DNA of 41,334 nucleotides from Candidatus Thorarchaeota archaeon (GTDB taxonomy: Archaea; Asgardarchaeota; Thorarchaeia; Thorarchaeales; Thorarchaeaceae): the NCBI GenBank assembly GCA_013388835.1, contig JACAEL010000067.1, positions 1-41,334 on the forward strand. The letters run 5' to 3'. Shown here piece by piece: positions 31,441 through 41,043 of the stretch. Every line of letters starts with the position of its first letter. Position 1 is the stretch's first letter. The translations under genes were made by a program, and so were the position numbers. The notes beneath the pieces are model-generated. The model saw nothing but the letters and a program-made list of their open reading frames with translations, was not told the DNA's origin and did not search any database.

Positions 31441-32769
31441 ATGTGCAAGTCTTGCAGTGAATCCAAGTTGAAAGCACGTCTGAAGGTCGACAGTCAGTGG
31501 CTCGAACTCGAGAAGAAAAGCATGGCCAAGATGCGCCAGGCGTACGAACGGTGGCAGTCCGAGACACTGCAACGAGCCAAGGACGCAAAGGACCTCCGGT
31601 CACTTCGTGAGCTGTTCTATGAGATGGGTGACCGTTGGGAGTGGGACCAAGCGACGGGCTCTTGGTTGTCAAAGACATCTGAGATTGAGATGGTGGGCCT
31701 TGTGCTGCGTATGCCCGGACTCGATGAGAACAAGGAACGGTTTGTTATCTATCTCGTCATGGCATACAGCAAGGGCGTCACAAGTGCGTTCGACCATCTT
31801 GGTGACAAGGAACGGATAATCATTGAGCAGGACCTGAGACAGGGGTCACTGCGTGTCTGGTCCACCACTGGTCACGGTGCCATGGACCTCTTTCCCACTG
31901 AGTTGAGAGGTTTCGAGTCCGTCAACAACAGCCTGCAGTCGTGCATCTTGGTGGCACAGCCGGGTGACCATGCGCTCAGACTCGAGCTTCCCAAGTCCAG
32001 TGATGAGTACTGGACGCTCGGTCAAAGACTGTGGTCCATAGTCACAGGAGAGACTTCTTTCTCAACCAGAAGATTCAATCTGCTTGATGCTGAGGGCATA
32101 GAAGAGAAACTTGAGTTCAGATTCTATCGATACGCCAAGGCGGTGATCGACCTTGAACATCTGTGGAAACGACTTCAGGGCACCATACTCGGAGCAGCAC
32201 GAGAAGCGGTCTTGGACCGAGTCCCTGACCACATCGAGACCTACAACAGACATGTTCTGCGCAGAATCGAGGGTCTCCTGCATGTCCTCTGGTTTAGACC
32301 GCCCTACAGACAGATCGATGTCGCGAAGAGACTCTATTCTCAGCTCAGCTCGGAATCGGTAGCAACCGAGATGAAACACGAGGTGCTGGCCGCGCTTGAT
32401 CAGCTTGTACGCAGCCTCACGGACGTCATTGAGAAGGCCAAGTATATCAAGTGGAAGAGCGTCATTGACCGAAAGAGCTTCGGCAACAGTGAAGCATTCA
32501 GGGGACTTGAGATCAGCGACATGGCAAAGGAGGCCTTCGCAGCCGCTCTGGACGACATTTTGAAAGAGCACACCCTAGCGTATATTGGCTATCCCGAGCG
32601 CGCGACAATGAAGGGCAAGGTGACGAGAGTGGTCTTTGGGTTATTGGTGCTACCGACAAGACTGATGGTGACAGGGATCAAGCACTTCAGACAGGCCGCA
32701 GCAAGACTCCGACATGACATTTCGAGGCGGCTGGTCAAGACATCTGTGACAAGTCCGCAGCCCGAATGA
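31441..32769 (+). CDS. hypothetical 442-residue soluble protein
   Basis: I do not recognise this protein. It begins MCKSCSES (a CxxC pair at C2 and C5), continues as a mixed helical protein with charged segments (KLRELFYEMGDRWEW style, about 50-75), a beta-rich part (about 95-200, RFVIYLVMAY ... SLRVWSTTGHG), and a helical C-terminal half (about 225-440) including RRIEGLLHVLWFRPPYRQI. One mildly hydrophobic segment (VVFGLLVLPTRLMV, about 396-409) is followed by a basic amphipathic end, which may touch the membrane. The ATG follows GGATGA. It is preceded by 229 bases with no gene and followed by the first beta-helix gene, with which it might share regulation. Confidence 0.6.
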   Translation: MCKSCSESKLKARLKVDSQWLELEKKSMAKMRQAYERWQSETLQRAKDAKDLRSLRELFYEMGDRWEWDQATGSWLSKTSEIEMVGLVLRMPGLDENKERFVIYLVMAYSKGVTSAFDHLGDKERIIIEQDLRQGSLRVWSTTGHGAMDLFPTELRGFESVNNSLQSCILVAQPGDHALRLELPKSSDEYWTLGQRLWSIVTGETSFSTRRFNLLDAEGIEEKLEFRFYRYAKAVIDLEHLWKRLQGTILGAAREAVLDRVPDHIETYNRHVLRRIEGLLHVLWFRPPYRQIDVAKRLYSQLSSESVATEMKHEVLAALDQLVRSLTDVIEKAKYIKWKSVIDRKSFGNSEAFRGLEISDMAKEAFAAALDDILKEHTLAYIGYPERATMKGKVTRVVFGLLVLPTRLMVTGIKHFRQAAARLRHDISRRLVKTSVTSPQPE

Positions 32770-32789
32770 GCTGTCTTGACTTGCAAACG

Positions 32790-32799
32790 CTTTTAGCCT
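32790..32799 (+). promoter_or_regulatory. shared promoter-like motif of the beta-helix genes (first copy)
   Basis: CTTTTAGCCT, 103 bases before the TTG start of the first beta-helix gene. The identical ten bases lie 102 bases before the TTG of the second gene (37156-37165), preceded in both by an AAAC-type stretch. A common TATA-like promoter and regulation are inferred. Confidence 0.55.
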
Positions 32800-32892
32800 C
32801 AGTTGTCTGTTGGTCTGATGTCTGTTTGAAGCTGTGTTTCATTCATAGGGCACAGCAACACTGTAGGTATTGCCTATGGAGGCACACTCGGA

Positions 32893-35800
32893 TTGAAGTC
32901 TCTAAGAGGACTACTATTGGTTTTCATGCTCCTCTCTGTCAGCGTACCAGTCGTTGGCAGTCTTGGAGTTCTGTTTCCTGTGACATCTGAACCACATGAA
33001 GCCATGCACGTTATCGTCTCGGAAGAACCGGGAACGCGACTGGACCCTGATGAACACACTCCGCATGTGCCAATCTTCATCAATGGCACAGCAGACTTTG
33101 TGTCCCAGGGATGGCCGGGCGCGGGCACCGAGATGTCACCTTATCGCATTCGGGGACTGAACATAACGACAGTCGCTGATGTGGTGAACATCAGGATCAT
33201 CAATACAGATGCCTACTTCCTCATTGAGGACTGCTTCGTGCGCCAAGTCTTCTCCAGCCATGCCGTATCCTTTGTGAACGCGTCGCATGGTCTGATAGAG
33301 TATGCAACTATAGAAGCAGCGGACCTGGCGGTGTCCTTCTACAATGCCAGCAATGCCCGCATCAGCCGCTCTGTAATAACATCCACTTCCGATTACTGCC
33401 TGCAAGTCCAGTACTCCAACGACTTCTTGATGCAGCACTCTGTACTCAATTCCAAGTACCGGCTCATCGGTTTCTATCAGAATGTGGGTGCCCAGTTGAT
33501 TAACAACACGTTACATGGTCACCCCGATTGGAATGGCATCTACATGCAGTACTGCAACTACACACTGCTTTCCAACTTGGTTCTCTATGACACATTCAGA
33601 CCAGTCTACGCATACTACTGTCCCCATACTGATGTGCTCGATCTTGTGACCGATGCAGATGGAGGCCTGTTCTTCGCGTATTGCAATGACGTTGCCATCA
33701 GAGACTCTACAATCATCTCCCACATGGAACAAGCAGTGTATCTGTTTTTCAGTAACGACAGTGTTGTTCAGCACTGCGTACCGCGGTCAGATACTGGAGC
33801 AGCCATTAGCGCTTTGCACTGCACAGATGTGGAGCTGAGTGGCAATACAGTGCCCTCAGACTCCTATGGAGGCATCTTCGCCGACTCATGTCCGAGGCTA
33901 CTCGTCTCCCAGAACACTGTCCGTTGTAATTCGACGCAAGGAATCAGCCTGAGTACCTGTGAGAACTCCACGGTGATCTACAACAGCGTCTTTGACGGAG
34001 ACTCGACTGGCATCTACCTGGTCTCCAGTCCCAGAGCTGAGGTCAGCCACAACACCGTTGCAAACGTCAATGACGATGGTATATTCCTCGAGTCTTGCTT
34101 CCTGTCTGTGGTGTCATTCAATACTCTGACTGAATTTGCAAGTGAGGCCATCTATGCCACGAACTCCGGCAATCTCACTATATCCTCAAACACAATCGAG
34201 GGTGCAGACAGCGACGCAGTCCACATCGATGGCTGCGACAACTCATCGATATCTGACAACGTTGTTACAGGAGATGGCGGCTTCTATGTCGAATCCTGTG
34301 ACTCGGTTCGCATTAGCAACAACCTCCTCACAGAGGTCAGCGACTATGCCATAAACACAGAGCTCAGCGCAGATGCGCTGGTGGAGTTCAATACAATCAC
34401 CGACTGCCTGAACGGAATTCGTCTGCATCAGTGTGATTCATGCGACATCAGAAACAACGATGTGTCGTCTGCGCAGACTGGTGTGTACGTTGGCGGATGC
34501 ACAGGCGCCACACTATTCCATAACACCGTTGATGATTGCGTTGAGGGGATTCTGTTGAAGATGAGCCCGAACGCGAGTCTGGAAGGCAATGCTGTCACAG
34601 ACTGCGGCTATGGGATTGAGGTTGATGAATGCACTGGGATGGTCCTGCTTAGCAACAGCATGACCAGCTGTGGTTTCTGGTGGGTTGAGGGTTATGCCAT
34701 TGAGTACTACAATCACACACTGAGCGGCAACACCGTCAATTCGAAGCCAGTGTACTACGGACTGAGTCAGACTGGTGGCGATGTCGACGGCAACTCGTAC
34801 GGCCAAGTGATTCTCGTCGACTGTAATGGTACACGCGTGTCCGGCGGGACATTCACTGCGGCCGGTCCGTTTATGATCTACTTCAGCGTGCTAATCAATG
34901 CCAGTCATGTCACGACGGCATCCAGTCACTACTGCGGAGTCGTCGCCTACCTGTCTCAAAACCTCACGCTGAGCGATGTGCACCTAGACGGTGAGCATGT
35001 CCCGGACAATTGTGGCATCCTTCTACTGGGGTCTCCGTATTTCCACATCTCGAACTCAGAGATCTTGAGATACAACTCAGGGCTCAGGCTTATCAGTTCT
35101 GGTTATGGGACCGTGTCCCAAACCACTTTCTCGCAGAATCATTTCTCGGTAGTTGAGGTCACACCGGGCCACAATGTTTCAGTGCTGTTCTGCGAATTCT
35201 ACCATGCCGTCGATACTCACATTGTAGCCAACGCGAATGGTGACTACTGGAATGTGACTGGATGTGTGTTCCACAACGCAACGGCAGCAATCACGTGGTA
35301 TGGCAATCGGCCCTATTTCTCCTCGAACACATTCACCCACTGTGGATATGGGGTGTATGTGACGGGCAGTGCATCCGATAACGGCATGATTACTCGCAGT
35401 CAGTTCGAGAGTTGTGACACTGCGATATACATCTTGTCTGGAGACTACTGGACAATCACAAACAACACGATCATGTGGAGCAACAGTTACGGCGTGTGGC
35501 TTTCAGGGTCAACCGGTACAGTCGTCTACTATAACACAATTGCCCTGAGTGCGTCTGACAACGGCTACGACTCTGGCACCAAGTATTGGGACGATGGTAT
35601 GTCGCAGGGCAACGTCTGGGATGACTATACTCCTCCGCCTCCGTACATTGTGAGTGGTAGTGGGGCATCGCAGGACAGGTATCCCAGTCAGTTCGTGGTC
35701 ACCCTACCCATCATCAACCACCCTCTGGACAGGTCCTACGCTGAGTTCTCAGAAGGCCACTCTATTGGATGGAGAGCGTTCGACGACTACCTGAAGGACT

Positions 35801-36633
35801 GGTGGGTCACTATCGATGGTCTGCCGTGGGCCAATGGCATCTGGACCTTTGACCCCGCTCACTACATCACCGTCAATGTGGACGGTCTTCCGTACGGCAT
35901 GCACACTGCCACTATCACCGTACGTGACATCAACCTCAACACGGTCTCTGATACAGTCATCATCCATGTCTACGATGATACTCCTCCGACCATAGATGGT
36001 CCTCCCGATACGGAGGCCTTCGAGACCGGCACGGGTCAGACCCTGATGTTCGAAGTGTACGATCAGAACCCACAGAACTACGTCGCCACCCTCGATGGCA
36101 ACAGCTTTGCCAGCGGTACGTGGAGCAGTCCCCTACTGAGCATGAACATAGACTCCATACCTCTGGGTGTGCACGAGGTCCTGCTGACCATCTACGACGT
36201 CGATGGCAACTCGGCATTCGACGCGGTTCAGGTGCTTGTGTTGAGTGATACCACTCCTCCCACGATTGACAACCCCAACAATATGACCATCATCTTCGGC
36301 ACGGTGGGGAACTTTGTGGTCTGGACTCCCGCGGATGCTCATCCCTCTTTCTTCGAAGTGCGCACCGGGTCCATGGTCGTGGAATCGGGCTCCTGGGGCG
36401 GCGGAAAGGTCCTACTCGCACTTGACGACATTCCTGTGGGTAACCACAACTTCACACTGACTGTGTGGGACAAGGCTGGAAACAGTGCAAGCGACAACGT
36501 CTTGGTGACAGTCTTGCCGCCGGGTTACCAGCCTCCACCTCCGTTCGATCTCGGTCTCCTACTGATAGTGGCGGGAATCACGGCCGGTGTCGTTGTTGTG
36601 GTGGCTGTTGTCTACAAGCTCAAGAAGAAATAG
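32893..36633 (+). CDS. large secreted right-handed beta-helix surface protein, C-terminal membrane anchor
   Basis: A 1246-residue cell-surface protein. A signal peptide (about 1-23, SLRGLLLVFMLLSVSVPVVG) is followed by INGTADFVSQGWPGAGT (63-79), an N-terminal cap block shared with the next gene, then about 850 residues of parallel beta-helix (PbH1/NosD-like) turns with repeating NxI/NTV and GIxL/YxxxC patterns. About 930-1210 are three Ig-like repeats, each opening with TPPTID and containing GTW or GSW; a Pro-rich PPPPFD linker leads to a single helix (about 1218-1241) and KLKKK. Many NxS/T sequons suggest glycosylation. No catalytic residues of a polysaccharide lyase are evident, so adhesion or S-layer-like roles are possible. 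Start TTG 32893 follows GGAGG. Confidence 0.88.
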   Translation: MKSLRGLLLVFMLLSVSVPVVGSLGVLFPVTSEPHEAMHVIVSEEPGTRLDPDEHTPHVPIFINGTADFVSQGWPGAGTEMSPYRIRGLNITTVADVVNIRIINTDAYFLIEDCFVRQVFSSHAVSFVNASHGLIEYATIEAADLAVSFYNASNARISRSVITSTSDYCLQVQYSNDFLMQHSVLNSKYRLIGFYQNVGAQLINNTLHGHPDWNGIYMQYCNYTLLSNLVLYDTFRPVYAYYCPHTDVLDLVTDADGGLFFAYCNDVAIRDSTIISHMEQAVYLFFSNDSVVQHCVPRSDTGAAISALHCTDVELSGNTVPSDSYGGIFADSCPRLLVSQNTVRCNSTQGISLSTCENSTVIYNSVFDGDSTGIYLVSSPRAEVSHNTVANVNDDGIFLESCFLSVVSFNTLTEFASEAIYATNSGNLTISSNTIEGADSDAVHIDGCDNSSISDNVVTGDGGFYVESCDSVRISNNLLTEVSDYAINTELSADALVEFNTITDCLNGIRLHQCDSCDIRNNDVSSAQTGVYVGGCTGATLFHNTVDDCVEGILLKMSPNASLEGNAVTDCGYGIEVDECTGMVLLSNSMTSCGFWWVEGYAIEYYNHTLSGNTVNSKPVYYGLSQTGGDVDGNSYGQVILVDCNGTRVSGGTFTAAGPFMIYFSVLINASHVTTASSHYCGVVAYLSQNLTLSDVHLDGEHVPDNCGILLLGSPYFHISNSEILRYNSGLRLISSGYGTVSQTTFSQNHFSVVEVTPGHNVSVLFCEFYHAVDTHIVANANGDYWNVTGCVFHNATAAITWYGNRPYFSSNTFTHCGYGVYVTGSASDNGMITRSQFESCDTAIYILSGDYWTITNNTIMWSNSYGVWLSGSTGTVVYYNTIALSASDNGYDSGTKYWDDGMSQGNVWDDYTPPPPYIVSGSGASQDRYPSQFVVTLPIINHPLDRSYAEFSEGHSIGWRAFDDYLKDWWVTIDGLPWANGIWTFDPAHYITVNVDGLPYGMHTATITVRDINLNTVSDTVIIHVYDDTPPTIDGPPDTEAFETGTGQTLMFEVYDQNPQNYVATLDGNSFASGTWSSPLLSMNIDSIPLGVHEVLLTIYDVDGNSAFDAVQVLVLSDTTPPTIDNPNNMTIIFGTVGNFVVWTPADAHPSFFEVRTGSMVVESGSWGGGKVLLALDDIPVGNHNFTLTVWDKAGNSASDNVLVTVLPPGYQPPPPFDLGLLLIVAGITAGVVVVVAVVYKLKKK

Positions 36634-36790
36634 ATAGCATGACAATACCAGCTCCGTAGACTGTGGCGGAGGTCTGCACGTCCGCACCCTTCGTTTTCAC
36701 CGGGGCCATTCGGTCCTATGACACTCGCTGCTCGTTGCAGCGCTCCTAGGGCAAGTCGTTGAGGTCAGTGAGAGTGCCACTCCTTTTCAG

Positions 36791-36982
36791 ACCGTTCATT
36801 TCTAGTTGGACAGAGTTGGACACAGGAGTCTTGTCACTCCCAGGATACGGCACTGGGGTCACTCCTTGAGGTCTCATGATGTGTCGAGCCGACCTCGAGC
36901 TCTCCGTTCCCGCACGGAGGTATACATGCACCACGCAGCGATGTCCAAGGCCGTCCAGCTTCTGGGCAGCTGCTGCTAACCC
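36791..36982 (+). repeat. dispersed element, copy C
   Basis: Related to copy A over its whole length, with two identical blocks (36856-36872 and 36920-36934) and the left end ACCGTTCATTTCTAGTTGGA; its right end (TGTCCAAGGCCGTCCAGCTT, GGCAGCTGCTGC, AACCC) is closest to copy B. On the minus strand it is fully open and reads AAAAQKLDGLGHR, VVHVYLRAG, MRPQGVTP and QLEMNG, which are the blocks also found in copy A in the same order. It lies 158 bases after the first beta-helix gene. Confidence 0.75.
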
Positions 36983-37155
36983 AATGCCTCTGCGGCGTAC
37001 CTGCATGTGTCGTGTACAGTACATGGACTTGCCTCGTGGCGTCCTCGTGTGGCTGTACGGTCTTCTCCGTCTGTGCTGTCCTCAAACCTTCACACTCAGC
37101 AGCTAACTGCTGTTCCTTGCAGATACACTTGATGAAACCAGCATGTACCAAACTC

Positions 37156-37165
37156 TTTTAGCCTT
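37156..37165 (+). promoter_or_regulatory. shared promoter-like motif of the beta-helix genes (second copy)
   Basis: CTTTTAGCCT, 102 bases before TTG 37258, identical to the first copy and at nearly the same distance. The leaders also share TGGAGG followed ten to eleven bases later by the TTG, with CTCG just before it. Confidence 0.55.
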
Positions 37166-37257
37166 GCGCAGCCCATTGATGGCACTAGTATTATGGACTG
37201 GCAACTCGAGCCAGTGCTCCAAGAGTAGGTGTAGACGAACTGGAGGAAAACCTCGAT

Positions 37258-40200
37258 TTGAGAAGAACTCATGGACTGCTTGTTATAATCATGCTTCTGG
37301 CTGTCGTTGTCACGTATAGCAATGGCCCAACGTCACTCACATGCGCTTGTGATGATGCTAACACTGGGCGGCACTTGCTGTCGGACGACTATGGAACGCG
37401 GCTTGGTCCCACAGAACTGGAAGACCATGTGCCTATCTTCGTCAATGGCACGGCCGACTTCGCATCTCAAGGATGGCCCGGTGCAGGCAGTGCGATGTTT
37501 CCTTACGTCATATCAGCGCTGAGAATAAACCCTGTTATCCCCGTTGCTGCTGTCCGGATAATCAACACAGACGCTCACTTTGTCATACGAGACTGCCTTC
37601 TCAACCAGACTTACATGCTTGATGCGATTGTGCTCGAGAACGTGTCTCACGGGTCTGTCGAGTATAACACCGTCCGCGCAGGCAACAGAGGGATCTATGT
37701 CGAAAATGGAAACAACACTGTCATCTCTCATTGTGATGTGATGGCATCCAACTATATAGCAGTGGATGTGCATGAATCGAATGACTGCAGGCTTGAGAGC
37801 AACTCAGTTGTGTCCGTTGGCCACAGGGCAGTGTACGCAGTGGAATCACACAGACTAGTGTCAACCCACAACACCCTGTCTGCCGCCGCGGGGTCATTTG
37901 CATTACACTTCTACGGCTGCAATACGACATCCTCCGCGGATGACGTGGTACTGTCCGGGCTCGGAGGTATCGCTGGCGAGTACTGCCATGGAATGCATAT
38001 AGAGAGAATGGCAGCGACCAGCGTGGGTTACGGGGCCTATGTGTCTTACTGCACCGACGTTTCCGTGGATGGGAGTGTCCTGCACGCTACGGAGTATGAG
38101 GGAGTCCACTTGTCATATTCTCCAGAAACGAGCATCGTCGGCTGCACCATCAGCTCAGAGGGAGCAGACGGCATCTATGTGAGTCATTCGAACGGCACTC
38201 TGATCCATGGCAGCACGATTGTTTCGGCTGGTGCCTCGGGAGTTTACTTGACCGCTTCTCACCACTCCGAGCTGGTCGGTAATACGATAGAGAACTGTGA
38301 CAGCAATGGAATAGAAGCTTACACCTCCGTGGGTCTTGTCATTCTTAACAACGTGATTGACGGTGTCGGTGGCGATGGGATCTACCTTGATCACTGCGAA
38401 GATGCCCATCTCGAGGACAATGCAATCCACGACGCCAGGGCAGGTGTCGATACGAATGGATGCGACCGGTTGAGTGTCTTCGACCACACCATTAGTCATG
38501 TGGACGCAGCTGTGGTGGCAGTCGGCTCCACGAATGTGACCATCCGAAGTGGTCTCTACTCATATGCGATTGCGGCGGTGTACCTTCAGGACTGTGTGAA
38601 CGCGCAAGTCATGGACAACCTGATTGAGGAGGTGAATTACGGAGTCGTTGGGGACTCGACCCCTAACGCGACAGTGTCGCACAATGAGATTAGTTCGGTG
38701 TACGAGCAGGCCATCGCCATGGTTGGCCAGACGGACTCTGAGATCCGCTCGAACGTAATCAAGGAGGCCGAGTTGGGAATATACATTGGGAGCGACCAGG
38801 GAATTGACGTGGTCTACAACAGGCTGGAGGAGATCAATGGGCGCGCTATTGTTGTCGAGGCGCTTGAGAACGGGACTCTCAGTCATAACGTCATTGACGG
38901 ACATAACAGCATTGACGGACGCGGCACCATTGGTATTGCGCTGACCGCCGTTGGTCTGAGTGTGGTCAACAACACGATTGTGGATTTCGAAGTGGGCATC
39001 AGCTTAGATGGCTCGTTGCTTCTTACCTTTACAGACAACCACATGACTCGTTGTGGTTTCTACTGGTCCCCAGGTGACACCTTCGACTTCTACAACCACT
39101 CGATGTTCAACAACTGGGTCAACTCGCTTCCAGTCTACTTCTCTGTGGGACAGACTGGCGTTGACTTGGATGGCAGTCTCTACGGCCAGGTCATCCTCCT
39201 CGACAACAACGGCACTCACATCACTGGTGGAGTGTTTGACACCTGCACATCTGCAGTGATGGTCTTCCATAGTCTTCTGGTTCACGTTGCCGACATTGTC
39301 GTGCCGTCATGTGTGCATGGTGTGGTCATATCCTCCTCTGAGAATGTCTCCCTTCAGAACATCTCTGTAGAGGGTCTGGCAATGGCTGTGAACGATGGTG
39401 TGACACTCAGCCAATCCGATTACTTCGTGATCAGCGCTTCTGATTTCATGCACTTGTCTGATGCAGTCCGGATTGACCGGTCAGACTATGGACTTGTCAG
39501 TGACTGCGACTTCGACTCGAACGGCTATGGTATTCTTGCCTACGGCCAGTCTAGCTCATATCTCAGGGTGGAGAGTTCCCGATTCAGCAATGCCGAGTTC
39601 ACGCACATCTCTGGGGAGGTTGCTCCCCTCAACAACTACTGGAATGTTACCGACTGCGAATTCTTCAACGCAAGCAAGGGCATCAGCATATTGGGTGCTT
39701 ACCTCCATCTGTATCTCAACAGTTTCGTGCACATGAGTCAATATGGCATAGAGGTCACGAATGCCGCCTCCGACTACGGGTACGTTGCGTCCAACACCTT
39801 CGAGAGCTGTGGCACGGCTGTGTACATTTTTAGCGGCGACTACTGGAACGTCACCTCAAACGACATACTCTGGAGCACCAACTACGGTGTGTGGCTCTCA
39901 GGCTCTACTGGCACCTATGTATACTACAATACAATCGCGCTTAGCGGTATCCAAAACGGGTATGACGCGAACACAAAGTACTGGGACGACGGAGTTGCGA
40001 TTGGCAACACATGGTCTGACTATGTCCCACCACCTCCCTACGTGGTGTCCGGCGCAGGTGGTTCAACTGACAGATACCCGATCCAGTGGGTAATTACGGA
40101 ACCGATTGTGAATCATCCACTTGACGTATCCTATGCTGAGGGCTCCACTGACAACTATCTGACTTGGCTGGCCTCTGACGACTACCTTCGCGACTGGAGC

Positions 40201-41043
40201 GTCACTATCGACGGCGCATTCTGGGCTGAAGGTATCTGGGACCTCAAGCAGCGCTTTGTCATCAGCGTTGACGTAGATGGTCTGCAGTACGGAACGCACA
40301 CTGCAGTGATCACAATCTGGGACGTTGACCAGCACAGTGTAACTGACACGGTACTCATCAAGGTCTATGATGGCACCCCTCCTGAGATTAGCGGGCCGCC
40401 AGACACAACGGTTTTTGAGACCGGTGTGGGTCAGACACTAGAGTGGGTTGTCAGTGACCTTCATCCTGCCACGTACATGGTCACAGTGGATGATTTGACT
40501 GTGGCCTCCGGTTCGTGGTCCAGTGGTGTGCTGTCCATAAACGTTGACACTGTTGAATTGGGACTGCATGACGTTCTCATGACTGTGTACGACATAGATG
40601 GCAACGCGGCTCAGGACTATGTTCTGCTGCTGGTCGACTCGGACACCACCGCTCCAACTATCGACCACCCTGATGATGTAGTCATGATCAGTGGCACAAT
40701 TGGGAACAAGGTGGTGTGGAACCCGAGCGATGATAACCCATCTCGCTTCAGTGTCATCTCCAATGATACCGCTGTTCTCTCTGGCCCGTGGCATGGAGGA
40801 AGAATCATGCTGAACCTTGACAGCCTGCCTGTCGGTAATCACACCTTCACTCTGACTGTCACTGATGGCGGTGCCAATTCTGTCAGCGATACCGTGACAG
40901 TGTCTGTCAGGTCTGCGGGCCCTGAGACAGTGCCTCCCCCATTCGACGTGGGTCTCCTTCTCATTATCGCTGGAATAGGGGCAGGTGCAGTTGTCGTTGT
41001 GGTGATTGTGTATACGCTCCGGAAACGGACCGCGGGGACATAG
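37258..41043 (+). CDS. large secreted right-handed beta-helix surface protein, paralog of the preceding gene
   Basis: A 1261-residue paralog of the first beta-helix protein. It has a signal peptide (about 4-22), FVNGTADFASQGWPGAG (about 61-77) as N-terminal cap, a long PbH1/NosD-like beta-helix, NGYDANTKYWDDGV followed by VPPPPYVVSGAGGSTDRYP linking to Ig-like repeats (TPPEISGPPD, TAPTIDHPDD), and a C-terminal helix (FDVGLLLIIAGIGAG...) with a KRTAGT tail. The same linker is in the first protein. The GTADF and KYWDDG blocks are highly similar between the two, while the central turns differ, as expected for duplicated surface proteins diverging in their binding face. Start TTG 37258 follows GGAGG; promoter motif shared. 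Confidence 0.88.
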   Translation: MRRTHGLLVIIMLLAVVVTYSNGPTSLTCACDDANTGRHLLSDDYGTRLGPTELEDHVPIFVNGTADFASQGWPGAGSAMFPYVISALRINPVIPVAAVRIINTDAHFVIRDCLLNQTYMLDAIVLENVSHGSVEYNTVRAGNRGIYVENGNNTVISHCDVMASNYIAVDVHESNDCRLESNSVVSVGHRAVYAVESHRLVSTHNTLSAAAGSFALHFYGCNTTSSADDVVLSGLGGIAGEYCHGMHIERMAATSVGYGAYVSYCTDVSVDGSVLHATEYEGVHLSYSPETSIVGCTISSEGADGIYVSHSNGTLIHGSTIVSAGASGVYLTASHHSELVGNTIENCDSNGIEAYTSVGLVILNNVIDGVGGDGIYLDHCEDAHLEDNAIHDARAGVDTNGCDRLSVFDHTISHVDAAVVAVGSTNVTIRSGLYSYAIAAVYLQDCVNAQVMDNLIEEVNYGVVGDSTPNATVSHNEISSVYEQAIAMVGQTDSEIRSNVIKEAELGIYIGSDQGIDVVYNRLEEINGRAIVVEALENGTLSHNVIDGHNSIDGRGTIGIALTAVGLSVVNNTIVDFEVGISLDGSLLLTFTDNHMTRCGFYWSPGDTFDFYNHSMFNNWVNSLPVYFSVGQTGVDLDGSLYGQVILLDNNGTHITGGVFDTCTSAVMVFHSLLVHVADIVVPSCVHGVVISSSENVSLQNISVEGLAMAVNDGVTLSQSDYFVISASDFMHLSDAVRIDRSDYGLVSDCDFDSNGYGILAYGQSSSYLRVESSRFSNAEFTHISGEVAPLNNYWNVTDCEFFNASKGISILGAYLHLYLNSFVHMSQYGIEVTNAASDYGYVASNTFESCGTAVYIFSGDYWNVTSNDILWSTNYGVWLSGSTGTYVYYNTIALSGIQNGYDANTKYWDDGVAIGNTWSDYVPPPPYVVSGAGGSTDRYPIQWVITEPIVNHPLDVSYAEGSTDNYLTWLASDDYLRDWSVTIDGAFWAEGIWDLKQRFVISVDVDGLQYGTHTAVITIWDVDQHSVTDTVLIKVYDGTPPEISGPPDTTVFETGVGQTLEWVVSDLHPATYMVTVDDLTVASGSWSSGVLSINVDTVELGLHDVLMTVYDIDGNAAQDYVLLLVDSDTTAPTIDHPDDVVMISGTIGNKVVWNPSDDNPSRFSVISNDTAVLSGPWHGGRIMLNLDSLPVGNHTFTLTVTDGGANSVSDTVTVSVRSAGPETVPPPFDVGLLLIIAGIGAGAVVVVVIVYTLRKRTAGT

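Larger units (their letters stand above)
36634..37257. other. intergenic region between the two beta-helix genes
   Basis: Contains repeat copy C (36791-36982), two small perfect hairpins, CGCTGC/GCAGCG (36726-36742) and CAGCAG/CTGCTG (37097-37112), and the promoter-like CTTTTAGCCT (37156-37165). A minus-strand frame of 92 residues (37024 to 36746) runs through copy C and is discussed as a remnant. No independent gene is recognised. Confidence 0.6.

Noticed and set aside
30816-31466. Minus-strand open frame of 216 residues across the swivelling-domain gene and the following gap
   Set aside because: It has no recognised domain, a Cys/His-scattered composition and no clear promoter, while the plus strand has a ribosome-binding motif and a domain-like pattern.
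32893-41043. Beta-helix proteins as pectate lyase-type enzymes
   Set aside because: The right-handed beta-helix fold is shared, but no conserved catalytic cluster was found and the single membrane anchor, Ig-like repeats and sequons point to surface adhesion or structure.
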